This document shows positions 20,905-33,100 of a stretch of 64,000 nucleotides of DNA, piece after piece. A program made the translations under genes and the position numbers. The stretch covers positions 1,426,001 through 1,490,000 of the forward strand of contig JAJKFH010003680.1 of NCBI GenBank assembly GCA_023333565.1. Reading direction: 5' to 3'. The stretch is from Puffinus mauretanicus (lineage: Eukaryota; Chordata; Aves; Procellariiformes; Procellariidae). Within the stretch, counting starts at the first letter, position 1; each line of letters opens with the position of its first letter. The notes beneath the pieces are model-generated. The model was given only the letters and a program-made list of their open reading frames with translations. It was not told the DNA's origin and did no database searches.

Positions 20905-23099
20905 AAGACACTGTCAATACCTCTAAAGTATAAGTGGGCAGACTTCCTGCTAGATCTACAAAAAAAAAGAAAAAATGTTGCATGTGTACTTGTAATACAA
21001 GCTATGTAACCAAACACGAGCAATTTAGGCAGAAATTACTGTCCCTTATAGGTGCCAGCCACCAGCTGGAATAAAACTGCTGTGAAAAACAGAAGTCATT
21101 CTTGACATAGCTGTGCAGAACCTACCTGGTCTTATCAATACGAATGTATTGCATCTGCCGTTTCTAACTGCCTGAAGACACCAAGATCCACTCTACCTGG
21201 CACCTATGTTCCACTGAGAGCCCTGGAGTTTTCTTGCCAAGAAATTTTGCAGGATTTTTGCCCAAGAGATGTTTGCATATCCCAACCCAACCCAAACACA
21301 GCATGAGCTAATTGGCATGCTCTACCTTACCCTCAGGTATAAAAATACAACCATGATCCATATTATTGTTGTATAAACACAACAATAGCTGAATTTGGAA
21401 TAAGTTTTCTGCTTGGATAAGAAACTGATGACACAGACAGATGGGTTTCCTTACAAGATCAACTTATTCATGAGGCAAAGGTACAGAGGAGAATTCCCTG
21501 GAGGGAGTTAGAGGAGCCAAGCTCCTATCCAGCCCTTTTCTGTGTAGTGGTTGTCTTCCCCCTAACATGAAGGGAAACAACTGGAGAGCTTTTTGGCCCA
21601 ACGACTACCTCCCATTTTCTTGAGCAGCTTGGGAATAAAGCTACAGGCACCCAGTGTTGTCCTTTCCCAGGTCCTCATCCCTGACCCACGAGACAACCCG
21701 TGGTGTTGGCAAAGGGGAAAGCCCACACCTTCACCTCTCCCCTGTCTCAGGACAGGCAGGGAGATGTGGGTATATTCTGCACTGCCCAGGTAACTTCTGC
21801 TCCACTTCAGGGACACCACCAAACCAAGTATCTGTCAGAGCCACCGCAGGGTCCTATCCAGACTCTTTGCAAAGCATAGTCTCTCTTGCTAGCTCCCCAC
21901 ACAGCATCTTGAGCCTTGGCTTTGTGGGATGGGAGATCTCCGGGCTCTCTTGGGTCACTGGGCTGCCAGCTAGCCCCAGGTGCCACCACTGTTCGCAAAC
22001 ACTGGAGTTGCAAGCAAGAGGCATTTGCAGCTGACTTGCCGTGCTGAGACATTGGCTGAATGCTCCATGGACCTACTTGTTTTAGAGATTTGTAATCTTT
22101 GCTTTCCAATTCTTTAATAGCAGACATTGAGGTAATGTTACAAAACAGGTATCGATCTCCAAAATTATTTGGAGCAGTAAAATGGAAACGCGAATGAATA
22201 ACAGCTGAAAACAGATTAGCAAAAAGAAGATTGCTGGGTGATTTCCAGATGAAAGCCTGGAAGAAATACAGTTCATGTCCAAAAACCTTAAGATCTAAGC
22301 CCAGCCACGGAATGCAGGAGGCAGCAGCAAAAGCATGGAGATTACTCTTCCACGAAGGAAAAGTGAGAGGAGAAAGCCTCCGGACAAGATATGGATGAGA
22401 GATTTACAGTATATGTAGTAACACTGCGGTCAGTGGATTAAAGGAAACGTCATCTTTGTTTCGCCTGCCAGAAAAGGCGACAGCATATAGAGCGAGAAGT
22501 GGCCGAAGCTGGCTCCCTGCTGAAAAACTGTGGTGATGCTGAGGCACAGGGAGTACGTACCCAGATGCAGTCAGTCAAAGTCAACACTTCAAAGCGTCGC
22601 ACCTTCTGCCCTCACCTGTGGGGCTGAGTTCCACTACACATGTCAAATAGACCTACAGTGCCCTTTCCCCCTCCCACTTATGCAGCAATAAAGCTATGTA
22701 GTCAAAACATACTTTTCCTCAAAGATATTGCCTCTATGTGAGCCTTTGCTGAGAAGATACTCAGCTCATTGCAAGACAAGAATCTCTTTACACAGACAAA
22801 TCATTTATCCCGCTACCCAAATTACATCCACGCCAGGAATTAGCTGGAAATGTAAATATCCTGCCTGCAAAACTTCAAACATAAAAATGGGGTGGGGAAG
22901 CGGGGAGAAATCCCTGCAAATCTTGTGGGTTTGGAATGGTTGGATTATATTAGTTCGGTTATTGGGACTCCTCAGCTTGAAGCAACATCCCTCCGGGAGG
23001 AAAGGTATCTGTGATACTGCCTCCCGGCTCTGCGCGCTTCTTGAGCATCCACCCTCTGTCTGGCACTTTATAATGATGACAACCCCCCCTGGAGATTGA
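20905..23099. other. Unique non-coding DNA, no gene seen
   Basis: No exon or RNA gene can be supported. Frames at 21562-22127 are open in several registers on both strands. A perfect inverted repeat is at 21364-21387. The segment at about 22080-22265 is AT-rich and complex (not repetitive), with the look of a possible conserved non-coding element, but conservation cannot be judged from one sequence. Confidence 0.5.
21364..21387. repeat. Perfect 9-bp inverted repeat
   Basis: TATTGTTGT at 21364-21372 and ACAACAATA at 21379-21387 are exact reverse complements separated by ATAAAC. The stem is A/T-rich and short. The ACAAT/ATTGT core resembles SOX-family binding words in opposed orientation. Function is conjecture. 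Confidence 0.5.
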
Positions 23100-23560
23100 A
23101 AGGACTTTAATGCTGTAAACAGCTTTTTAAAAATGAGATTCCTCTGAATGTTTACATTTTCTATTGGTGGAAGGTGTCAGGTTAATGATTCATTTAGAAT
23201 AATAAAAAGCCACCTCAGATGACAAATTTTCATCCCTTATTTCTGTAGCTGTTCTTGCACGGAACTAATCCAGGATTTATATCCACAAGCATTTATGATT
23301 TTTGTAGTTGAGTGTAATCTGCTCAGTCGGTAATTAAATATCTTAGTTTATACACAGAGACATCATACACTTCGCATTGTGTGACTTATACTGTATAGGT
23401 TGTCTTAATTTTGTTTCTTATTCCTTTTTCTTGCTGCAGTAGGTGTCTAGGGATTGTCCGATGCCTTCTAATGTTGTATTATGGAGCAAATTATTTCTGA
23501 TATTGTCTAGATAGTTATTTAGATAAAATAAAACCTATACTGAACAATAAGGAACTAACC
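23100..23560. promoter_or_regulatory. AT-rich complex segment, enhancer-like
   Basis: This segment is AT-rich but neither repetitive nor transposon-like, and it is rich in homeodomain-type ATTA/TAAT words (for example GGTTAATGATTCATTTAG near 23180 and GGTAATTAAATATC near 23329). Such composition is common in vertebrate developmental enhancers and conserved non-coding elements. It is also common in neutral AT-rich DNA. No gene is present. Confidence 0.2.
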
Positions 23561-26500
23561 TCCCAGTGTTAACTTAGCATGAAATGGTTGGTATTTACTA
23601 GGACCACAACCTGCTTCCTAGGGACTTCATGCACCCAGATGAGGTTTCCTAATCTACTCTTCTCGATAAGTAGCCATTAAAGCACCCTAATCCCAAGTGG
23701 TGCAGTAGAAATAATCGAAGCTTTGTAGCATGTTTTTAAAGACATTTTTAGTGTAAATTCCTAATAGCAGACAAATCTGACTGAAAAACAATATTAAATT
23801 ACTAATGTGTCAGTTGAGAAACAAGCTCCATCAGCCAAGGCAGCGTGAGTCAGCACCGGAGGAACTCCAGCTCTTCCCTGGGGAGCTCCACGTCGGAGCA
23901 GAGCACCGCACTTCACAGCTCCCTCCAAAAGTATTTTACCTGCATGCAGCAGCACAAATTGGTGGCCAAACATCTGTATTCCTCCAAAACCTCACCCTTT
24001 TCCAAGATAGGTTACATGCATTTCAAGGTGTCAGCCACATGGCTTCTCCAATGCATCTTTCACACGGTCACGTACCACAGAAGCTGGGTGTTTTGCAGTA
24101 GGCTTGACAACAACCTCCACGGACGCTGAGAGCATCCTCCCACTGTCACGCTCAGCTGCTGCCCCACCGTCCCTGTCAGCCTGCAGCATCCCTCGGCGGT
24201 GTGTCAGCGCCGGGAGAGCTACCGGCTACCTACGTGGCCTGAAACCCCGCCTGAAAAAATGGGGAGGGGGTACATGTTTGTGGTGTCTCAGGGAATTCGA
24301 AGTCAAGCTCAGCTTAGCAGTTAAAAGAGCAGGGTTTTAATCGCCTTCCATCTCTGCAAGCTGAGGCAGGTTTGTGAATAGCTGTGTGTTTGAGGCTGAG
24401 ATTATTTATTGGCTTAAGCATCTTTCCCAAGAGAACTGGATAAAGAAACTTTGATGGGGCCATACGTTCTCAGACTGTGCAACATTTTATTTTATTCATT
24501 TATTGTATTCATAAATAAAAATGCCTCATTAACTGCGCAAATGAATTTCCTCTCCAATTATGTTTACCTTTTATTATATATTTTAATATAGAAAAACAAG
24601 TAAGAACGGACATAAAATATTGCACTCTGTGAAACTCTCTGTATTTATCTAAAGTATTTTTTCCAAAGTCCTTCTTTGTGAAGCCTTAAAACACTCAAGT
24701 TTATTCCTCTTCAAAAGCAAATCAGATTTCAAAATCTTCAGCAGACTGGAACATCCATCCTTCTAACTGCCGGTAATATAAATTCTGCAAATACAGGACT
24801 ATTATGCATCACAGAGCTCTCTTAGCTCTGCAGAAATGAAGGAAATAATTTATAAAAACACACATTTAAAGCAAACCCGTGGCTTAGACAGTCTGTGAGT
24901 ACATGAGATATCATAGGCTTAGACCTGGGAAGATGCTACTTGCACACATTGATGTTTCTGGCTGGTACCTTGAGAACAACAGAGCAAGAGGGTGGGAGAG
25001 GGGCTAAATTTTCCCCAGATCTCAGGATAATCTCATTTGAGTATTTCTAGTACTGTCATAGACATGATCAGTTAAAGATATGAGAGGCAACACTTGTAGG
25101 GAGAGATACTCTAATTTGTTAGAACTCTTGCTGTTAGATCACCCGATTTGCTGTGACAGTGTCCTCAGGAAAACAAGCCGGTAACTCTTTCTGGGTGTTG
25201 CTTTCCAAGTGTGAGAGTGTGAATCTCCAGCACGCTCCTTCTACGGACAGGGACTGGGCTGGGGGGAAGCGACTCGTTAAAGATGCTGCAGTGAGTCACT
25301 GGAAGGGCTGTCAGCACCCAGGCCTCCCTCTGGCCCGCTGGTTTAGCAGAAGCCTTTACTGACATCCTTGTAAAATTAAAACTTACGGCCTCATTCCTTC
25401 AAGTAGTTACAGACGCACTAAACTTCAGGCACGGGAGCGGTTCCATTAAAGCCAATATGCATACTCGCATGCTTTATGTTGAACATCTTTTTCGCAGAAG
25501 CCCCAAACCAGCCCAGAAATCAAATCCAAGTTTAAGAGACCGTACCCAGAGCAGTGTCACTAACTGTGGGCATCTATCATCGCCCCTCCGCTCTGCGCCG
25601 GCTGCCGTGTGATCCGCTGACAGGCTCTGAAGCGCTGCCTCTGGCCAAAATGATGTTACTTGGGGGTGCCCCCCCCCGGGCTGTTTGAAAAGCTTTAAAA
25701 GCTGTAATTGCTATTGTGCAAGGGGCGGCAAGGGCTCCACAGCACAACAGGACAGTGGGATTTGCGCTTCCAACCCCGGGACTGGCACAAGCCCCACCTC
25801 GCCAGCTCTGGAGCCGCTGCCAAAGGTATCGACCACTGAAGCTTTGCGTAAAAGTCGTGGGAGCTCTGGATTCAAAGAAGGTGACAGTACATGCTTGAAC
25901 ACGTGTCTGTCTGCATTTCTTATGCTTCTGGGCAGCTACTTCCTGCATAGGCTGTTACTTAAAATAACCGATAGCGATTTTAGACCTAAAGAGCTATATT
26001 TTTTCACTTAAATCTAAAGATATGCAATACATCATTAAATGATGGTTAATGGAGAAGTAGAAAAAGAAAACACATTTAAAGGCATCTGCTGCATGCCATT
26101 AGTGACTATCTTTCAAACTTAGACATTGTGAGTCAAATTTTCCTCAGTTGAACCTGGTAGTTAATGAAACTGCAACCATTTTGGTCATGTAAGTCTAAAT
26201 GCATTCGTGAAGCTCAAATGTTAAGGTGCAAAGTCTTCTCTGGCTATGACCCTCCCTGGGGCAAACACAGATACGTTTCTTCATCTGTGAGTAGGAGGGA
26301 ACTGATGGATAAAATTCAGACGGACACAAGCTATGCTACCTCATCCCCCACAGTTTACAGGAATCTTTTCAGCTGCTGTACAACATAGTAGAGGAGAGAT
26401 TTCTCTGTTTTCTTTCTTTACAGACTCAGGATAGCAGAGCTAAATTCACCCAAATCCACCTACCCATTTGCACTATTTTTCTTTTCAAGTTATATTTTCT

Positions 26501-26690
26501 GACAGTTTTAAATTTTGTTATGAATAAAACTCACCTGAAACTGAGAGTTGTCTTCATTTTGGACTTTTTTTCGTGCCCAATCCACTGATTTAAAGCAGTT
26601 TGGGTACAGCTTTATTAGCATTCTGTGAATTACTTTGTTGTGTAGCAGACTGCAAAAAGAGCAGTCTGAAGGATGCATTAATAATAATAA
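23561..26690. other. Unique non-coding DNA, no gene seen
   Basis: AT-rich stretches (around 24480-24620) alternate with GC-richer ones (23830-24250 and 25560-25800). A C9 run lies at 25669-25677. The plus-strand frames 23805-24101 and 23845-24129 overlap in different registers and have no domain. No repeat family can be supported, although 26230-26290 has a faint MIR-like flavour (see rejected items). Confidence 0.5.
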
Positions 26691-26743
26691 AGTTGATGGT
26701 GTGATGTGATAGTAAAAGGTGGTTTAAGCAGTGTTATTTGGGG

Positions 26744-26755
26744 TAATTATAATTA
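26744..26755. promoter_or_regulatory. Palindromic double TAATTA homeodomain-type site
   Basis: TAATTATAATTA is a perfect 12-bp palindrome made of two abutting TAATTA cores. TAATTA is the consensus core for many homeodomain factors, and closely spaced or palindromic pairs can bind homeodomain dimers. The site sits in a non-repetitive AT-rich segment (about 26480-26775). Binding or enhancer function is inference. Confidence 0.3.
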
Positions 26756-26775
26756 GCGGTAGCCATTTAAAGGTC

Positions 26776-29700
26776 CCAGCGTGCGTTTTGTAAGGGTAGA
26801 AATGTTAACCCTAGTGTCTTGGCCAGTTTCCAGCATAAGCAATTACATTCTTCCCACAGTAGTTAACAATCCCTTGTTGCTTCAATTAGATATGGTATTC
26901 TTCAGTTTCTCTCTGAGAGCTGTTGAGCTGCATTACCGGCGCTGTTATACGGCTGTTGCGTTCCAGCCGAGAGGTCCCAGTATTTTAGTTATAAATGAAG
27001 TGTTCCCTGCTTGTAAAAGGCTTCTGTACAGCAGTCTCAGAGCACTGCATAAATCAATAAACAACAGATGCACTTGATATTGTACACTGACTTGAGGGCA
27101 GGAGAAAAAAACAAAAGGGAGGAATGGTACTGGCAGAAGGATAACACCAGGATATGAATAAAACATGTGCACCTATCCCCATGCAGGGTACGTAGGGGGG
27201 GGAAAGGGCAACGGCAGTAACAGTGGGCTTGGTCCTGGAGGAGGAAAACAAATAAAGTCCAGAAAAACTGATTTAGCATTGAATCAACCACACAGTATCC
27301 AAAGGGAGCTTACTCCAGCTAATTTTAGGCTTGGAAATAAGGACAGCTAGTTCCCAGACTCCCTCTGTAATGAGTGACAGAGAGAAGACAGCCTCAAAAA
27401 GCAACATGACCAATTCCTTGCATTTCTGCGAGGCTCCTTAAATTGGCTGATTTCTTGCATGGGTAGTTTCAACCTTGCTATCATGTTAAAGGTCCTCATA
27501 GCTGCAGTTACGTAGGATGTTCCTCAATTTCCAAAGAACTGTTTGAAGAAATCTTCCCACAACCTAAGCCGTTCTTGAATACCCATCTTATATCCCATGG
27601 GTGTTTTACAGCAAAATAATAATGACTACACCCCAGGAGATCTCTACACAGACAACTATTAGTTATAGCCAGGATGAGAATGAGTAGAAAGGACAGGGTG
27701 TTAGAGACAAAATGTCAATAAATATCTCTGTTTTGTCTTGGCAACCTGGATCACCCTACTGAATAACCCAAACTCTTGTCCTTTGTCCATCTTTCTTCTA
27801 CTTTTCTACTTACTCTTTTTTTTTTTTTTTTTTGAAATGTCGGAATTCCATAATTAGAAACATCCAGTTATGGTTTTGGACTATATATGTAGAAGGAAGA
27901 GAGGAACACTACCAGCAGTTCATCTGTGAGGTCTAGTTTATTGCTGGGGGCGTGGTGGTAAGGGAGTGATAAGGGTTTTTTTTCATTTTCATAAAGTGTC
28001 ATGCTGTTGCACGAAAGCTACTGATATGACTATCAAACCATCCCCATCCTCACTATCTGGTGCTTCCCTGGCTCTTTGCCCCTAATACTTCACATCCCCA
28101 TCAGAGGGCTTTGCATATTCTGGGTAGCTCCTCTTTCCCCCCACCCTCACAAAAGCCACCTTCTGAATCAGAGTTGAAGGGTAAGAAATTGAGCTATAGG
28201 TATAGGAGCTTGAGATTTATGTTGTTGTTTTTTCTTAATAGAAATATTACTGAGGGGACTTCTGAACCAGTGGCATTCAGCTGAGGTATATTTGAAATGT
28301 ATCGACTGTGGCACGAACCCTCCAGCCCAGGAGGGGCAGTTCTGCCATGTTCAGCGGGAGCCTTCAGACAGACCCATAGGGATACAGGTTCACAAAATAG
28401 GTTTCTGTTGACTCACAAGACAGGCAGTGGGATCCCAAAGCATAATTAGATGTCACTCTGAAATACAAATTGTCCAAATTCAAACTTACTAGCTTAACTT
28501 CTGTGCAGGAAAATCCCCTTTATCACATTTTGTGTGTTTTGAAGACTTCCTCTATAACCCTGTTATTCTCATCTTCATGAAACTTCTTAGGACTGTTCGG
28601 TGAATTACAGACCAGGATTTGTAACCTGACTAACAGATCATGCCAGCTATGACCATACTTTGTTGCTAGGTGATCTCACTTTTAGTTGGGCCTTATATTT
28701 GCCTTCTACTTCAGATACTGGGCATGACCCATTAAATATCCTTGTCTTATGATCCAGCTATAAGCCGTTGCCCCAACCATCCATTTAGTATTATAACCCC
28801 ATTTGAAGGAAAACCTGCTACAGAGGAGAAGCAGATCTCAAGAAACGAACAGTGTCATCCAGAGAAAGGAAGGCAAGTGATGGAAAGCAAAGCTCCAGTT
28901 TGTATCTTTTAGTGATACAGACAAGATGAAAATGGTTTGCAATGGGCTCGCTTCCTCCTCTCCTTCTGAGAGGAATAAATGGGTCTTTGAAATTTTTCCC
29001 CCTCCATTCTTATAGTTGCAGAAATAGGGGTTTATTCAGGACCTGAGGAAGATGGAGGGGGGTGTTAATGCAGAAAGAACAGGGCACTGATTATAACATA
29101 TCCCAGAAGTCCATTTGACTATTCATTCCAATATTTGTAACTTCAGTACTTACAGGAAAGATGAACCCTTATGCCCTGGTCAATAGAGTGTTGAATGGTG
29201 TGGAATGAATGATAGATCACCTGTACAACTCCAAAGATATCTTCTCCAAATGGTACCTAATCTACACCCAGCAGGGAAAGGTGATAAATTTACTTTAAAT
29301 TTAGATAACAGTGGCAAAAAAAAAAGGTAGAGAAATCATCTGGCAAAGAGCACGGGAAAGGAATATGGAGATGAATTGTAAGAAACTAATTGCCCATCCT
29401 TTCTGTAGGACTGTAATGTCCACAGGTGGTTACTGTGCCTGTAACTGGGCAGGGAAGAGCACAGGCAGGGTCCTGCTACCCCTTTAGCTGACAGACCTGT
29501 CTAGGTGGTGATCCATCTCCGCCTCAAGGAAACAGAGAAGCAACAAACATTCCTGCTATAGTACCTGATGCTGTCACAAGCAATGGTGAGTAAAAGCAGG
29601 ATTTTGCATGGTATTTTCTTTGAGCTTGGCTAAACGTTAAAACTCAGGATCAGGGAAGAGTTAGGGATGACAATGGACACCTCTGAGGCTGAGGAAATGG

Positions 29701-31000
29701 GTGAGCTTTGTCATATTCAGATGTGTAGTTGTTCACAATTATCTGTACAGTTAGGTAATAAATATATAGGAAGGGTGCATCTCTACTCCAAAAAAACGTG
29801 TGGATTAGTGATAAACCTCAGCAGCATCACTCCATACAACAATTAATAAGAAGCACATTTAACACTAAAGAGACAGCAGAATTGGAAGGGATGCAATTGG
29901 GGAAAAATCCTTCTATTCTGGAAAGGAAAGAAGGGACGTTCACATTAGCATGCAGGCATTCCACACACACAAAACTCCAATAAATTGCAGATTTAATTCT
30001 GCAGGTCCCATGACTCAGGCCACAACAGCCCTACTGCCAGAGCTGTGTATTACTGGATCCCGCAGCAGAGCTGGCTCAAGCTGCAGCGATGTGGCTGGCT
30101 TGCAAAAGGTCACTGCCAAATTAGCGAGACCACGCAACCTTGTCATTTTACGCCAGTATGAGGCAGAGCTGTGCCACTTGCTGCCCCACACTGCATCTAG
30201 CCTGCTCCCCTGCAACCTCACACGCTGCCAGAGTTCTTCCGTTACAACGACTTCTGCAGTGTCTGTGTGGTTCTGAGCGTGTACCTGATCTTCAGACAAG
30301 ATGGAGGGTCAGACAGAACTGTCTAACCTGGATGCCCTTCATCTGAACAATAGTCCTGAACAATATCTATGACACCAGGAAGAGAAGACAGCTGGTGGGA
30401 CTTTGACAGGTGAGACCAGCTCTCTCAGTACCAGCATGTACCACTGAGGTTTGAGGAAGTCCTGGCTAATTACTTTATGGGACACTCCTTGGGGCTGCTG
30501 GTTATAACTCCGAACTGTGCAGAAATGAGAAGGAAGCAATAACAGTCTTTCTGCAAACCCTGCATTTCTTGCTATGTTCAGATGCATCTTCTTTTGTTCC
30601 AGGCTTTCTGCAATCCTTGATATCCCATCCTCAGAAATAATCATCTCAACTCTGTTTAAGTACAAGCAGAGATTACAAAGAATTAATTAAAAGAAAGCAC
30701 AAACCATGGGAAAAAAAGAACTTTGCACCTGGAAAACATGAGGAACAGAGAGCAGCGGGGGAGAAGGAAGGGAGGCAGTTTAGCAACTAGGACTAGAAAT
30801 CCTGATTATCTTACAGTCCTTCTTGCATCATCTCACCTCCATTACTCCAAGATATGGTCTGTGGCAGACTTGGTGCTGCATTACTGACCTGGTCTAGAAA
30901 ATGCGGCCAGAGAGGATGATTAAAGGTATGAGAGATATCAGGTGCTGAAGAGACAGGGGCTGACTTTCCTACACGCAGTGTTACACCTCCACCACCTGAA
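26776..31000. other. Unique non-coding DNA, no gene seen
   Basis: This is largely AT-rich sequence with no supportable exon. Simple-sequence features are a G8 run at 27195-27202 followed by further GGG runs, and T18 at 27816-27833. Frames are under 110 codons and overlap. No repeat family or RNA gene was recognised. Confidence 0.5.
27816..27833 (+). repeat. T18 homopolymer
   Basis: Eighteen consecutive T residues preceded by a pyrimidine-rich stretch. This is a mononucleotide repeat with no recognised element body. Confidence 0.9.
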
Positions 31001-31328
31001 GCATCTCCCAATGCCCATCTCACTTCACAAGTATGGCATACAACAGCGAGAACAGAAACCTCTGCTCCGAGCTGTGAATAGCGTTCACCCAGAACATGCT
31101 CCCTGTGGCTGACCAGGCAGCCCCCGCTTCCCCCAGTAAACTCTTACTGCCGGGCCACCAGAGAGCAGCCAGCCTCCAGCATGAGGTGCACACCTGGGCC
31201 TTGCCTTCTGGTTTCAACCACAGGTTTCTATTCTCCTCAGGCAAGAAAATGAAAGCAGTCACGGTCCTCCCCCCCAGCTGTGCTCCTCCCCTGGGCTATT
31301 TTAGGACGATTGCCAGTAGTTTCTCTCT

Positions 31329-31357
31329 GCTGCCTGGGCTAGCTGCCTGGGCTAGCT
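31329..31357. repeat. 13-bp tandem duplication
   Basis: The unit GCTGCCTGGGCTA is present twice in tandem (31329-31341, 31342-31354), followed by the first three bases of a third copy. It looks like slippage or a small duplication. Confidence 0.8.
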
Positions 31358-32736
31358 CTGTGGGCAGCTGTCTTTTTGCAAAGGTCTCAGTGCCTCTGAT
31401 TCATCACCTGGACACGTGTGAGAGACAAACAGGGACGACAAGCACCAGCTGCCTCTGGACACTTTGGGGCAGTTTGGTTCCCAGCACGGGCAGAACTGGT
31501 CTCCAGACCGGCTCTCCTGGGGCCAAGACTCTGGACAGCTGGGCAGGAGGAGACTTTAGGAAGGAAGCCCGTCCATCTCCGGGCTGGTACATGGAGCAAT
31601 ACAACACTGTGCTGAGCTTCAGTGCAACTGTGTGACCTATGATACATGAACTGAGGGTGGATGAACTATTGGTGAGGATCAGAAAGTGTTAGGTACAAGC
31701 TCAGGCTAGTTTCACTTCATCAGAGCCTTTTCCCGGTCAAACCATCATCGTCACTGTGCCTGTATGTGTACACACACGCATGTATGTCTGCGTTCAGTTT
31801 TTTTTAATTGCTGCTATGTGTCTCTCATCAGCCAAAGGAATGTCTCTGGGACCAGAGAGCAGCTGGATTTCCCAGGAACCTGAGGCTAGAGGGCCAGGCA
31901 GACTTTTCCAGGAGGTACTGGGGAACAGCAGCTGGAATGGGCCTGGGCAAACCTTCCAGACAGGTGAGGAGGTACAGGTGCATGTGCTGGGGACATGTTT
32001 TGGGGCAGAATAGCATTGTTGTGAACTTCCTGGCTCTAGTCAGAGATCAGAAGCTGTGTGGACAGGAGCAGTTGAAGAAGTAGCAGAGGTATCAATGCTA
32101 TGCTGTACTTTAAACAACATGCTCAAAAGAGGGTAGAGAAAACATGGGAAATGAGCCTTTTACCTTGGCTGGTGGCTCTGCTCTCAGTTTTAGGACATTC
32201 CTGTGGACACCTGGGAACTAAGGAGATACGCATCCAATCCCTGCCTTGTCTCCCCTGGGGCTGTGATCCTTATCCTTGGATTTTCCTTTTTTGGGGGATC
32301 ACGTGGACTGGCTCTGTTCCTGAACCACCGCTGATCTCGAGAACTGGCCCCTCCTCATCTTTCAGGCTGCAGTCAGGCTTGCTGTAGTACAGGCAAGCTT
32401 TCCCTGCCAGACTGGCCGCTGACAACCTCAGCCCTCTTGTAGGTCCTCTAAGGAGAGATGGCTTTTTCTCTGTGCCATTCCCTCGCTGCCCCTGCTGAAA
32501 CATCTCTGCAACAAGCGTTCAGAAAACGGCATCTTGCTGCGAAACAGCCTTCCTACCCAGAGCCCTGGCAGGACTAATACTAATACCTCTGTCTCTATCC
32601 AGTCTGGACTCCATTGGGCAAGACTGGATCCGGAAGATAAGAATGTTGTATATATGGCGTGGGATGGCTTGCATTGGCAATAAGGTGCTGTTGCACCAGG
32701 TACTTTGGAAAATCCAAAGTCTTTCAGTGGTGCAGA

Positions 32737-32758
32737 AGTCTAATACAAGTCTAATACA
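32737..32758. repeat. 11-bp tandem duplication
   Basis: AGTCTAATACA is repeated exactly at 32737-32747 and 32748-32758. The perfect identity suggests a recent small duplication. Confidence 0.8.
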
Positions 32759-33100
32759 GACAGGAGGTCTCATTCAAAGAAAGGCAACCAAGGAAAGGCG
32801 CGTTGCGAAGCAAGGTTCAGTGCAGACAGCCGTAGCTAACGAAAGCACAGTGGAGGCAAACAGCAAGAAGAAAGTGGAAGCACAGGGCTCAAAACCTGCA
32901 ACAACTGGAGGGCATGATCCTGGGTGGCAATGAGCACGAGCAAGAAAGAATGGCAAAAGCTGTTGCAATAACTGTGGATGTTTGGATTTGGACAGGCAAT
33001 ACTGATCCAGTATAAAGTCCACTAACAGAAAGTTAATCCATCAAAACACTTCGAACACATTTGAAACTGGCAGAAGGAGCTCATACACAACTGGCATTTC

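Larger units (their letters stand above)
31001..33100. other. GC-moderate unique DNA, no gene seen
   Basis: The 179-codon plus-strand frame at 31096-31635 is one of the longest in the window. It overlaps minus-strand frames of 67-86 codons, has no recognisable domain, and its peptide crosses a 13-bp tandem duplication at 31329-31357. I read it as a non-coding frame. Another short duplication is at 32737-32758. Confidence 0.45.

Noticed and set aside
26230..26290. Second MIR-like fragment (TTTCTTCATCTGTGAGTAGG wording)
   Set aside because: Only one short block resembles the MIR end and the core is not recognisable. A chance match is likely.
27195..27235. G-quadruplex at the G8 run
   Set aside because: One long G run and further GGG runs are present, but the last loop is long, so stable folding is doubtful.
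31096..31635. 179-codon plus-strand frame as a gene
   Set aside because: It crosses a 13-bp tandem duplication, overlaps open minus-strand frames in the same GC-rich block, and shows no domain.
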